This document shows positions 23,396-35,212 of a stretch of DNA of 64,000 bases, in pieces (position 1 is the stretch's first letter; each line of letters starts with the position of its first letter). The translations under genes were made by a program, and so were the position numbers. The notes under the pieces were generated by a model, which was not told where the DNA came from, searched no databases, and was given only the letters and a program-made list of their open reading frames with translations. This stretch comes from Pyxicephalus adspersus (lineage: Eukaryota; Chordata; Amphibia; Anura; Pyxicephalidae), in assembly GCF_032062135.1 (NCBI RefSeq), contig NC_092866.1:25032624-25096623 (forward strand), in the 5' to 3' direction.

Positions 23396-23610
23396 GAAGT
23401 GTTACTCATCTAGGGTTCCTCCAGAGGCTGCTAGTAGTTCCTTGAGCAATGAACATATGTTAATCTCAGGTCAGGTATTACTGATACCAATGATCTTTTT
23501 AGGTTTCTGTAAGGCTGACATTCTTCTTACTGGCCAGCAATGTGAGAGGCATTCTTACTACTGACCACCACACTAATGTAGTGTGAGTTGTGCATCTTGT
23601 TTGAGTATTA
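23396..23610. mobile_element. Family E element, left part, interrupted
   Basis: Contains agggttcctccagaggctgc, ttccttgagcaatgaac and actgataccaatgatctttt. The expected right part (gacctgaaagttat...) appears only at about 24660-24680, so the intervening kilobase appears to be an insertion. The consensus order is from memory of frog repeats, so this split is an inference. Confidence 0.5.
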
Positions 23611-23656
23611 GTTGTGTGGTTGGTGATTAATCTTGGTTATTACCCCTAAGTAATAC

Positions 23657-23972
23657 ATGGAATCAATTTGTTTGTGTATAAAGAATATGACAAGAAGAGA
23701 AATTGAGGTTTTTGGCTCTAATATAATGAAAATATAAAAATACACACAAAAATTATATAACACAATTAGTATATTGCAAATATACAATCTTATATTAAAC
23801 CACCTGTAGGACCCTCCCTCCACAAGTATTAAACTCATACAGTGGGGGTGGGGTCTTTTTACCTCAAAACTAGACAATGGTATCTGTTAGTATTGTTGAG
23901 TACATACAGTATGTTTTGTTATTTGTGCCTTAATTCCCGACACGTTTCGCCCTGCTGGGCTTCTTCAGGGGA
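23657..23972 (-). mobile_element. Penelope-like terminal-repeat copy, left arm
   Basis: This arm matches the reverse complement of 24333-24628 with scattered differences; both contain the blocks aatcaatttgtttgtgtata, ggctctaatat, actcatacagtgggggtggg and gtatctgttagtattgttga. The outer limit may extend to about 23624. On the minus strand it begins with a hammerhead-like core at 23972-23935. Penelope-like retroelements carry hammerhead motifs in their terminal repeats, which is the basis for the family call. No reverse transcriptase is present. Confidence 0.6.
23935..23972 (-). ncRNA. Hammerhead-ribozyme-like motif
   Basis: On the minus strand the order is UCCC (stem I), CUGAAGA (catalytic core), an extra A, GCCC-AGCA-GGGC (stem II hairpin), GAA (core), ACGUGU (very short, nearly self-complementary stem III), C (the expected cleavage base) and GGGA (closing stem I). 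All invariant core bases of a type I hammerhead are present. Two features are unusual: the extra A before stem II, and the minimal stem III, which would suggest pairing between two copies. Activity is not shown. Confidence 0.55.
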
Positions 23973-24043
23973 CTGGAAATCTTTGGAAATTACAATAATA
24001 ATAATAATCTATCATGTAATCAATGAACATATGAAATGTTGTA

Positions 24044-24103
24044 ATAAACCATATACTTAACATAAACCATATACATACTTGTAAACCATATACTTAACAT
24101 AAA
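24044..24103. repeat. Short tandem repeat of an 18-bp-type phrase
   Basis: The phrase taaaccatatacttaacat is repeated imperfectly about three times, in the spacer between the two facing arms. Confidence 0.75.
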
Positions 24104-24332
24104 AGACATTACTTAAAACTCTGTTATCATGTCGATACCGTAAATAATATTATAGGTCATATCCATATTCGGTTGAGGTAAAAAATCTTAAATAATATAA
24201 ATAAAAGTATAAACAAAGAAAAGAACTTACTTTGTATTTGTTAGTACTTGATCACAGATACCATAGTAAAATAGTTTCTGCTTACTTTTAGCAGAAATGT
24301 CTGATTGAACATGCTGAGCATTCTAAACAATT

Positions 24333-24628
24333 ATGAAGTCCAGCAGTTGGGAATTAAGGGACAAATAACAACAACATACTGTATGTACTCAACAATACTA
24401 ACAGATACCAATGACTAGTAAAGTAAAACGACCCCACCCCCACTGTATGAGTTTAATATAGGTGGAGGGAAGGTCCTACAAGCAGTTTAATATAAGATTG
24501 TGCAATATATTAATTGTGTTATATCATTGTTATATGTATTTATATATTTTTCAATATATTAGAGCCAAAAAAATCCTTCCTCTTCTCTTCTTGTTGTATT
24601 CTTTATACACAAACAAATTGATTCTAGT
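24333..24628 (+). mobile_element. Penelope-like terminal-repeat copy, right arm
   Basis: Inverted partner of 23657-23972. It opens tgaagtccagcag and then ttgggaattaaggg, a shrunken version of the hammerhead region of the other arm in which the GAAACGUGUC part has been lost. The spacer between the arms (about 360 bp) is AT-rich and noncoding. Confidence 0.6.
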
Positions 24629-24654
24629 GCTGTGATTGATTATTGCAAGTGTTA

Positions 24655-24690
24655 CCTAAAGACCTGAAAGTTATCTTATGGACGTTATTT
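24655..24690. mobile_element. Probable right remnant of the interrupted family E element
   Basis: Contains gacctgaaagttatcttatgg, comparable to acctgaaaattattctaaagg near the right end of the copy at 31992-32290. Confidence 0.4.
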
Positions 24691-27183
24691 TATTCTGAGG
24701 TGGTATGCCAAAGTACGAGGGAGTAAATGTGCTGAGACAGATATCACAGTCTGACTTAATTGTATGTTCACATTGCATGTTTACAGTTTATATATTTTGA
24801 CTTTTAGCATGGGAATAAAATACCAGAAAATTCAAACTATTTCACATTAAGTTATTGTTGCCTAAGATTTCCAAACGTATCTGTAGCTATGAAAATGTCC
24901 TGAAAGTAAACTACCCCAGAATTATATAAGGCAATGAACTAGCTAAATGAAAAATATAGGAGTCAATTTAGCAATGCTTTCACTCGAGATTCACATATTT
25001 TTTTATTTTAATCTTGTGAATATTATGTAAATCTTGGAAGAAAGTTTTGTGAATCCTGGATCAAAACCGATACATAGAACATATAGATTTCACCTAATTC
25101 AGATTGTTTATTTCTTTGTGTAGAAAGATGTGAGAAAAGTTTCAGTCAGAGATCCCCATGAAGTTTGAGATGATGTGCAGTAAGTGAAAGTGGAGAAATA
25201 AAAAAGGCTGTGTTTGTCCTACTTATCCCTAGATGCCAAGAACTGAGCTCTGTTCACAAAGTAAATAAAATAATAGCTTTGTATTTCCCCTTTGTCATAT
25301 TGTACTATTAGTAACAAATACAAATGCCGTGCACTTGAACCTACGTACAGGGTGAGAAGAGCTAAATGAAAAGACAACTGGGAGCAATAGACAGCATTGT
25401 AAATTGAGACTGGAGACCACGAATCAATCTCCATAAAATAAAATGCCAATTAGCACTTCTGTGAAAGAAGATGATGCTCAGGAACATATTTCACTGAGGT
25501 ATGTGATGTGGAGAGCGGTGAAAGCACAGGTAATTTGTTAAAAAGAATTAAACTAGGCCTTTGAAGGGAGTAATTACACTTAATTCCCACCCAGCTCATT
25601 GCTTCATTCCTCACAGTGTTCCTCAATCTGTGTAATAGCATATTAAAATAAGTATTCATACATATTTAGCACTTTGTAACAAGCAGCTAATCTGTTAAAG
25701 AACGCCTACACCATCACTCATTAGCATGTGCTCGAGGTGATAGAAACCTGGAACCCGGATAATCTTGTTCCTTTAAATATATGTATATTTAATACCATGT
25801 TTTACTTGCTAATCCACTGGGTTGGATTTTGTGTTTACTGTGTCTGCCCAGGATGTACTGAAGGAATGTTTTTTTTTTCATAAACCAATACCAGTTTACA
25901 TCAGAGTGTGATATTATCTTACAGCATTCTCTGTAAAAGTAGCAATATCTTAAAGGTCCCACATTGTAAACAAATATTGCATTATGTTCTCTTTATAGGG
26001 TTATTACATGTAATGATAGCAGTATTCCTTTTTATTTTATATTTTTCTACACCTTTACATAAAGACCAAGCTACTGCATTTGGGACAAACTCATATACTG
26101 AGAGGGATTTTATTAATAAGGTTTAAGGGTAACAAAAACACACCATTGCTGTGCATAGCACTCATTTCTAAAGTGGCACCCAGAGGACCAGGGAAGTAAA
26201 ATGGTTTCAGGGGACTTATTGCATAAAGACGAGGAAGACTGTCAGAATAGGAATAAAGGTAAGAATATTATATAATTCATTTCCTCGTAGCAAAACACAT
26301 GTCATCCAGGTCATGATGGCAGCTAGCAATGCGGTCTCCTGCTGTTTTAACGGCAGAGACTGTTGCTAGTGGGTTCACACGTAGCGCCACCCTTTCTCAA
26401 TGTCCTTACATTTATGCTGCCATAAACATAATGTTAAACAATCATTTAACCCATAGAGACTGGTCTTTTAAGCAATAAAATAGAAAGAAGCATTAAAACA
26501 GAAAAAGGCTTTCACTGGGGAAGAAAATCTAAGCTTGTCAAAATTGTGTTAGTTTCTGTGTGTATTGGTGGCAATGTTAGGTCTCACAGATCTTACAGAT
26601 TCCTAAGTTACTTTTAGCAGTGCTATAGGGAACAAAAACTAATACCCAGGCACATATCTTATATATGCAAACCTTTTAATGTAAAAAAAAAATTAACATT
26701 GTGATTGTCATGATAAATACATCATAATGCCACATTTATTCTGAAAAACAACCCCAGGAGCATCATGCGTTTGCACAACCACAGTGTGGATTGTATGCTA
26801 ATAACACCCCTTGGTTTAACTTGTGTAAAGTCCACTGGTGAAAGACAACTATCAGGCAGCTGGGGAATGTAAAAATATTAAACAAAGCAGCATGGTCAGA
26901 CAGGCAAATGCTTGAAGTGGATAAAGGAAATGGTCAGAATGGCAAATAGTAATTGAGTAAAAGAAGCAGTAGCAAAATCAAGATTCAAAATAAAAGCTAA
27001 AACAAAGATAATATATTCAAAAATCAAGGTACACACAACTAAGTAGATACAGGCTGACAGAACCTGTTGAGTTTCTTTAGAGTACTTATTGAGAGTCATG
27101 TGTGCAGAATATAGGGCAGCAGTCTTGTAGTACCAGAAAATATCTTGAGATGGTGAAAAAGTGCGATTACAAAAGCTGATCTC
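24691..27183. other. Gene-free stretch with one imperfect hairpin
   Basis: Mostly AT-rich DNA with no recognised gene. At 26323-26369 the arms ctagcaatgcggtctcctgc and cggcagagactgttgctag form an imperfect hairpin around a short loop, probably the centre of an old palindromic element. The 129-codon minus-strand frame at 26896-27285 runs partly into the next element and has no recognised domain. Confidence 0.45.
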
Positions 27184-27514
27184 TAAAGCCGCGTACACAC
27201 TTACAATTATAGTCGTTTGAAAGGATCTTTCACGATCCTTTCCAACGACTATGCACTGCACGATGCATGAACGAGTTCTGTACATACAGCACCATTCTGC
27301 TCAATGCAGAGGGGAGGGGGAGAGCGAAGGAGCGGCACCCTGCTGTGCGCTCTCCCCCTTCCTTTACATTATGATCGTTCATCGTCCGTGGATCCGCCAG
27401 GACAGTCGTTCGGATGATGAACGACGTGGGCTGTACACACTCCAGATTCTCGCACGATTTCAGCCCTGAGCCGATTATCAGGCGAGAACTATTGGAATTG
27501 TGTACCTAGCTTAA
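27184..27514. mobile_element. MITE, family C, flanked by TAA
   Basis: The element 27187-27511 (325 bp) starts agccgcgtacacac and ends gtgtacctagct, and is flanked by TAA on both sides (27184-27186 and 27512-27514). A 3-bp TAA/TTA duplication is typical of PIF-Harbinger elements, so that superfamily is the likely source. The interior is GC-rich with purine- and pyrimidine-rich halves around 27300-27360. The open frames are incidental. Confidence 0.8.
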
Positions 27515-28015
27515 CACTTTTAGCCACATGGGACCTGGGACCCAAAGGTTTAGCCACATAGACTAAAATAGCCTAAAAGTAGGTGGGTAGAGTCTGTATA
27601 GCAGCTACATTTATTTCCCAGCTATGCCACCTGATAAGGAATATAGATGTGTGCCAGGGCATGTGCAATGTCTTTGATTTGATTAGAGATTGTTCGGGAG
27701 CACATATGGCTAAATGTTGGAAGGAACTAAGAATAGTAATTTATGAATAATGTTGATTGACATATAAAGATCATATATAAAGAGAAAGCTCTAATACATT
27801 AAAGATTATTTTTAAAATTAAATATAATTATAACCAAATTATTAAAAGTATTGTGTAGTGTATGGCCATTTTTAGTGTACATATATAATATATTTACCTT
27901 TAGCTTTGGGCATGCAGAAAAAAATGAATGCTGATTAACAGGTTGAGGTTTGAAATGCTCAGTGTTTCATGTGCAAAAATAATCCACATACTCAGGAAGA
28001 TACCTGGGTAAACAT
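27515..28015. other. Gene-free AT-rich stretch
   Basis: Nothing recognised. Confidence 0.45.
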
Positions 28016-28195
28016 TATTATTATCATTATTTTTATTATTATTATTATTATTATTAATAATAATAAACTGGATTTATATAGCGCCAACGTATTACGCTGC
28101 GCTATTCATTACATAGGGGTTGCAAATGACAGACTAATACAGGAGGAGAGGACCCTGCCCTGAAGAGCTAACAATCTAGGAGGTGGGGAACTAAC
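28016..28195 (-). mobile_element. SINE/LINE-tail fragment with (TTA)n
   Basis: A (TTA)n/(TAA)n run at about 28016-28066 is followed by ggatttatatagcgccaacg, the reverse complement of the 3' tail shared with the SINE at 22.1 kb, and then aggggttgcaaatgacagac. It is therefore a minus-strand retroposon whose simple-repeat tail is the (TTA)n. Confidence 0.75.
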
Positions 28196-29759
28196 ACACA
28201 ATTAGGAGTAGAAATTGGATGCTGCAAAGGAAAGAGTCAATAAAAAAGTCAGGGTCCATTTGAAGACAAAAAAGTTCACATAAAAAAAGATTCTATATAA
28301 AAAAAATACATATTGAACTAGTTTTAAATATTGTTTATTCCTGGTGACTAAAGATTCAGTAAGCAGGAAAATCAAAATAAATATCTAACCATTTGTTATT
28401 TTTGTTATCATTATTTTTAGTTTGTACCTAGTTTGTCACTGAAAAAAGCAAACCAATAATTTGAAGGGTGGATGGTATAAATATTTTTGTAGATAAATTG
28501 TACATGTATTTACACAGACGATAACTACTTCATTGCCTGTAAAACACTCTAAGGTAGCACTTTGTACTCATCTTTTATTTTGTTTTTGAAAAGCATAGGT
28601 CAAATATAAAATTAGCTTTCAAAACACTGGCTTTTATAACAACCTGTAATTTTCCAGATATGGGTTGGTACGCAAATATCCACAGCAGCTGAAGAATTAT
28701 AAGAAGAGATGAGCGGGTCAATCAAAATCCACTTAATGACCGATCCCTGCAAATCAGACCGAAAAGTCAGTTGGTGTGTATGGGTCAATGGTGGTCTTGG
28801 CCGGTATGCACCATTGATCCTGTCTACAAACTAAAAAAATCATTGGCCATGGTTATTTCCATGATCATATGTACTGTCCAGACACTATAAAGTACTATAT
28901 TGTTTACTGCTCAGCAATTGGGTGTTATTGAGAAAGAGTGGACATAAATAAAGGTTGTCCAATACAAAAAGAAGTTAAGAACAAATTTTACAAAATGGAT
29001 AGGAACATGCTAAAAAGTCATAATAAACCTATAACCTATAATAAAATGATGTGACACTACTAATCAGTGGTGTAAAGAAAAAATACGGTGTGTTACATCT
29101 TATCCATTCCCTAGAAGGGTTACCCAAAATGTAAACAAAACAGAGGCACCTTTATTGAAATAAAAAACACAAATTTTTATTCGTGTCACCAGAAATAATT
29201 CAAGGGTCATCTGCATTATCCAATGATGTAATCCAGCAACAACAACAAAGAGAGACAAAAAACAATGTTAAACTGTTGCACTCCTGGTGTTAAATGACAG
29301 ATCCCTGGCATGGATTCCCTTTGCTATTTAAGGAGAATCCAAAGAATCAGTCAATGACAGTTTTAGTGGACTGCAGAGATAGCACAGGAATTCCCTTCAA
29401 TACTAGTAGGTGTTGGACATCAAGTCAGAAAATAATTTAAAACAATTGGTAGGTATGCATTGTGTTTTATTTTATTAAAGATTTGTATGATTTTCTGTTT
29501 TTCGTCACCTGCTGTAGGGGAAAGCATGAGGTCTGGTATGGACAGTAAAGGAGGAAACATCTTTGCTCCCCCATATTTTCCTTGTCATCTATTCTCAATT
29601 CCTGGAAAAGGTCTTCCTTAACGTAAGGTAAACTCCATAGTTATTAACTGCTAAAGACAGCTAGTGAGTCTGACGGGCACTGCAGTTTGGAACAAAAAGC
29701 ACACCTAAAGTCACAATGACAGAAAGGCCTGTAGTTGACAAGGCAGGAAATCATATAAG
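28196..29759. other. Gene-free stretch
   Basis: AT-rich and unassigned; the part at about 29090-29460 looks like an old repeat, but ends were not found. Confidence 0.4.
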
Positions 29760-30310
29760 GTCACATGACCAGAGCTAGGGGTGAGTATGGGGGTTTCAAA
29801 GAGTTAAGACGTTAGGGATAGGTGGTTCTAAGAAGGGGAGGTATTAAGTAAAGATTGGGTGTTTTATAGGTTTGGTATGGAGTGATAGGTGTTAAGAAGG
29901 GCTGGGGAGGAAGTGGGGGGAGCAGTCAGGAAAGGAGAAAGCTTCCTTGCCCTTCCACCCTAAAGGTGGTGTGTGATAAGCATGCTTGGGTTGTGAGCTG
30001 GGGCAGTTGAAGTCCTCGGAGGGCATCTTCTAAATGGGGTGTTTGTGGGGGGAGAAAAGGTTAGGGTTAATTGGGTATTCTAAAGTGGTTTATAAAAAGG
30101 TTTTTATAGTGGTTATTGTTCTCGAGCCGGCGGATAAGTTATGGTGGGTGTGTTCACGATGCAGGTGTGATATGGTGAGTGGTGCCTCCAAGGGTTTGCA
30201 GCTTTTAGTTAGGGTGAGGCTGTTATTGGGATGTTGTATTTTATTGTTGTTTGTAGTTATTTGTTATGGAGGTAATTGTTCTATGGTTAATGTTATGATG
30301 GATGTTTATT
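29760..30310 (+). repeat. Strongly G/T-skewed block, probable repeat
   Basis: The plus strand is rich in G and T and poor in C throughout, which sets it apart from everything around it. A 92-codon frame (30034-30312) ends in it but shows only a hydrophobic Leu/Val-rich run. A poly-A-signal-like aataaa (in gttgtaaataaagtgacc) follows at about 30325-30340. It may be the end of a retroelement. Confidence 0.4.
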
Positions 30311-30344
30311 AAATTAATATGTTGTAAATAAAGTGACCATCATG

Positions 30345-31991
30345 GCCATTTTCTCCAAAATGGCGTAAGGAGGCCTATACTTGAATATTGTCAAATTGAT
30401 ACAAGGAATGTGCCAAACTGAAAATAAAGAGAATTTGCTTGCTTTAGAAAGGGTTAGCATTCACACACAACTTTACCGAAAAGTTGTGAAAAAATAGATT
30501 GTGTCTCTAAATATTTTAAAAAGGTAATAGTATGGGCTGGACACAAATATTACAGATTATTTCATGAATCAGACATTTTCTTAGATCACAATTATTGCAA
30601 ATTAAATAAATGTTGGAAAACAGACAACATCTGTTTAAAATATTTACTATTAGAACATGGTACAAACATATAGTGGTCTTTCTTCTTCTTTTCTTCTTGG
30701 ACCCAATCTTAGGTCATCTTGATCGGCTGTGCTGGAATGACATAACTCCCTACAGGAGCGTGGGAATTAATTCATTCTAAAACACGCAAGTGAAGCTGAT
30801 ATTGCTAAGTTTCCTGAGCTATTAAAGCTGAACTGCACAAAATTGATAGCAGAGTGGCTATGATGCAACAGGAACAGTTATTGCAAAAGGGACATCACCT
30901 GACCCTTTCTGAAATAACCACCTACCCAGTTGTAGATTTTTCAAAGCAACCTTTGGTTACACTTTAGGAATAGTGAAAGTGATATTAAATCCAGCTTTAC
31001 TGTTGAGCTGGGGATAAAGGCTCAAGGAAATTTCTGGGAGCATTAGAAACATGGAAAGTAAATTTGACTGCTGAAACTGAAAAGCGGAAAATGGAACTTT
31101 TCTAAAGACGCTGGTGCAACACTCAAACTGTTGTTCTCCGCCAATTATTTCTTCCAGTGAACAGGCACACTGTTCATGCAGCTGTTTTTCACACATTTAT
31201 CTTGTGTTTATTATTATGTTAGCCAGTTATCACTAGATCTGGGGCAGTCCTTTTAAAATTACCGTTTAATGTTTTTTCCACCAGCCTATAGCCACTAGCT
31301 TGTTAAAAGCTGTTTAAACAATGGGTACTTGGTCAAGATTTATATATAGCTTTAAAACACAATAAAACTCTTAGAAGTGTTGTGCTAGATGCTAGTGATT
31401 AATGATCAGAAAGCTGTCAGGTTGTCTGCTATCAATTTTAACGTGATATCATAAAAGAGTAAGGTTTTACAGAGCAACTCTGGAAGAATATAATTATGGC
31501 CCATATTCTTCAACACACTCTCACTATATTTGTGTATTGTGTACTTTGCGGCCAAAGCTCCATTCTAAGAAGCCAATGATTTAAAAGAAAATAGTTCTCT
31601 GCAAGGTGGAGCAAACTTGTAAATGTTATTTTTGTATATCCGACAGTGGTTGTTACAGGTGCTTTATATAACACTTTTTTTTAAATACTCCTGCTATATA
31701 AACAAACAAACATACTATTTAAAGAGTATAAAATTGGAATAATTGCACAGCACAGACCTTCTAAAGCCAGAAATTTCAAAATGACTTCTTCTAAAAATAT
31801 ATAACATTAAAGCTACAGCACTATGTTCTTCAAAGTATAAGTCCATATTAAATGGCAATGAATATATGGCGATTAGTTTGATTTGCTATGCAATATAATC
31901 AAAACCTAGTAAAATATATTTAAAATGATAATGTTGTCTTTGATAATGTTTGAAAATATTACTAGAGCTTGTTTGTGTCCTCCTATTAAAC
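30345..31991. other. Gene-free stretch
   Basis: AT-rich; the minus-strand frame at 30957-31196 has no recognised motif. A scrap of a repeat core lies at about 30685-30775. Confidence 0.4.
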
Positions 31992-32290
31992 CAGCCATTC
32001 CCAACCAAGTCTCCGTGGAACACTAGGGTTCCTCTTGGAAGCTGTTAGGGGTTTCTTGAGCTCTGGCTCATTAAACTCCTATAAGATGGTGCCTGCATTG
32101 TTCTGAAGCCAACAGAGACAGCCGAATGAAACCTTTTCAGTGGCATTCTGACCACTAATGTTTGGGAGACATTCTTCCCACTGGTAACCAATGCAAATAA
32201 CATTTTTCCTATTGGTTGATTACAGCAGGGATTCTCCAACACCTGAAAATTATTCTAAAGGGTTCCCCAAGAGGTAAAAGTATTAAAAGA
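31992..32290. mobile_element. Dispersed element family E, most complete copy
   Basis: Begins cagccattcccaaccaag, passes tggaacactagggttcctct, and ends near acctgaaaattattctaaag followed by ggttccccaagagg. The start and end are partly complementary (ggttcc / ggaacc). About 300 bp and noncoding. Confidence 0.6.
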
Positions 32291-34793
32291 AAATTCACTT
32301 TTCTCCTTGTTTTCTAGCTACAAGCATGTTATAAATAAGTTACTTAGAAATTATCAAAGTCAGAAAAAGACAAGCAACTAACATTTACAGGAGATCAGCA
32401 ATGGCATTTTTCTTAGTTCATCATACTTCCTTTAAAGACATGGAGAAAAGTATCTTGAATGGAACTTGGAGGGAATGTTAATGCTAGCTGGTAAATGTAT
32501 GACAAGGCTCTCTTTTATTTAGGTTGTTGATTTGCTGTACAAGTCCAGATCTATCCATCCATCTCCTGATTTTTGTTGCTATTGGGTAAGGTGTACCAGT
32601 CCACTTACTTTATGATGCTAGGGTTGTTTTTTCTAATGAATGATTGGAGGGAGAATTGTGGTGCATTATTCGTTTCTGCATTTTTTGTTTCTAAAAGATT
32701 ACTGAATGTTTATCTGTATAAACTAAATTTATCCATCTGGATTTTTACGATATAAAAAAACCCCCAATTTTACCCGTAAATCTGCAAGTGTGTTTTGAAA
32801 CCATAAACTGTGGGAAACAATACTTTTCTTGCATGGTAAAAAACATAGACGAGAGGCTATCCGGAGGTTAGATGTGGACAACTGGACAAAATAATACATT
32901 GTCCATTAGGGTGTAGTGATGAGATTGTGTTCCTGACAGTTTATTTAGTCATCTCCACCTTGAAAGAAGCCATCCGTTTATCACCACCCCAACATAATGT
33001 GAGCATTTATCTGTTTCCTGTTTAGAAGATAATGACTCTTCTGCAACAACATTGTGAGTACCTGCTTATTTTTATTGTGTAAGCTTTTCACTCTTCAACC
33101 TTCTCATGGGTTTCTTCCTTATCTAAGGTAATCCACTCTTGCCCTGGCTTGGGGGAAGTCCACTTAGTTCATAGGCACATAACTGTCGTCCCCTGTGACT
33201 TCACAGTGAAAATAGAATCCAGACACTTTTTTTCTGATGTTTTGAAGATAAGATGAGGCTTAATCCTTGTGTCACGAAGGAACAGAAATTCATCTATACA
33301 TCATCACATCGTTATTAGTCTGGTCTGTGGCTAGCTCAACACAAACATCATCCAAGGTTCCCTTTCAAGCTTTGGCAATGTTAAGAATATACCTCTGAGC
33401 TATGTGTTATGTGAGGATGAAACTAAAGTAGCTACAGACACAGAGATGCATTGTTTCCCTTCTCTGTGTAAACCCATAACTGGCCTTTAATAAAGTCTCA
33501 ACAGCACAAGATGTAAATACCATCAACGAACAGGTGAACTATCAAATATCTCCTTGGGTTTTTTTTGTGTTGGAAGTCTGATGGTTGCTCTAAGCTTCAG
33601 TGAATCACCCTGGGAGGAACAATTTAGATAGGGAGAAGATGAAAGGTTTATCTGATTGGAGTTGAAATGATGATTGATTGTGACAGGGAGAAATGGCCTA
33701 ATTTTACAGGAACCTGGGAAATGGGAAAAGACAGGATTGTGCCATTGTTAACTCTGAAGAAGAATGCTGTATGCTTTAGTTCTGCAGAATACAGTAGAGT
33801 TTGCAACAGCCGTGCAATTATACTGACAACATCATTATTAAATTATTTCACCACTATTTGTTCCAGCTCTCACCAAGATAGCCAGAATAGAATAAAAATG
33901 TAGTTTTCTAATATTATTAATAAAACATTGGATATAATATAGACTAAGTTTGCAAAAGCTAACCAAAATGCTGTCTGAAATTTTGCTAGCAATTATTTAA
34001 TGTGTTTTTTCCAAGGATCATCTACAATTTATGCTTGTATTTAGAGTAGTTTGAAGAATTATAGTATTACACAGAAAACAAAATGTGGAAAGGATCATAC
34101 ACATGTCATTCAGAAATATTTTGACCAGGAAGAAATGTAAAAAAGTGGAGATCTGCATAAAGAACCACAGGAAAACACACAATCATATGAAATATCTAAC
34201 TTTAGGCAAGTACATTAAATATTTGATGAATACTTCTGTCATTTAAAATGTTAGCAATTACGCAAAATGAACCATTGTAACTGCTGTATTCACAATATTT
34301 GGTGGGAAAGTATGGATTTTTTTATGTTTTAATGTTTAAAAATTTACACGTTACAAGGAAATCAGATTTCCTTTATCTGTTGAAAACAGGTTGAATTTGT
34401 GCTAGATGTGAAACACGTTGTTGGTTATAAGGACAGTTTGCTGTGATAAACTGAAAGCCTAAAGGTTTTCAGAAATTATGCCAAAATCCATATACTAATT
34501 AGCTTTCAAATGCTTTTTTCATTTCAGTTTAGAATCTATTCTATGAAAAAATAAATAATAACAAAAATATGTTTGCCAATGTTTTGTTTAAAAGCAAGAA
34601 AAAGTATTCAGTTTATATTTTGTTGAAGAGATTATTAGAGCTTCCTTGCACATTATGAAGGGTAAGTACTACCGGTTACTAGTGATAAAATGACTTCATT
34701 TGGTAAATTGTGCTTTTGAGGTTTCTCTTGTGCAAATCCATTATATGCAATAATTATAATATCCGACACACAACAGGTGATAAGAGAAGAGAC
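32291..34793. other. Gene-free stretch; unassigned moderately complex sequence at 32.5-33.6 kb
   Basis: The 32520-33620 part is less AT-rich and may be an old long element on the minus strand, but translation of both strands gives many stops and no motif I recognise. A 12-mer tgaaacacgttg at about 34409 recurs at 46564. The rest is AT-rich. Confidence 0.35.
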
Positions 34794-35212
34794 TAAAGCT
34801 AGGTACACGTGTGCAATAATTATTGTTAGAAAATGAATGACTAACGATTATGGACCAATATTTTGAACGATAGTATTGTGCACAATTCTGTACATGTTGT
34901 AACAATACGTTCCTTCAAATTTAATCCACCAATAATGTACACACGCTAGATATGATCGTTTGAACGATGTAGGAAGTGACATGTAAAGGAGAAAGTGTAC
35001 TGCAGAAACATCGACGGTCACTGAACGACCGTACACACAAAAGATAGTGAACGATCATCGCTCAATCAGATCCACTGTGGCGGTTGTTCGTTTCCAGCGA
35101 CAATCCTCGTTCGTCAGCGTCATTGTGCACTTTTTTGTTAACGATTATCGGACGATCGGTCATTAGTTGTTCGTTTCCAACAATAATTGTTGCAATTGTG
35201 TACGCAGCTTAA
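34794..35212. mobile_element. MITE, family C, longer copy flanked by TAA
   Basis: The element 34797-35209 (413 bp) starts agctaggtacacgtgtgc and ends gtgtacgcagct, with TAA on both sides (34794-34796 and 35210-35212). Its ends match those of the 27187 copy. The interior differs and repeats 'gaacgat/atcgttc' phrases in both orientations. Noncoding. Confidence 0.8.

Noticed and set aside
32520..33620. Old LTR or LINE on the minus strand
   Set aside because: The composition is suggestive, but both strands are full of stops and no protein motif or terminal repeat was recognised.
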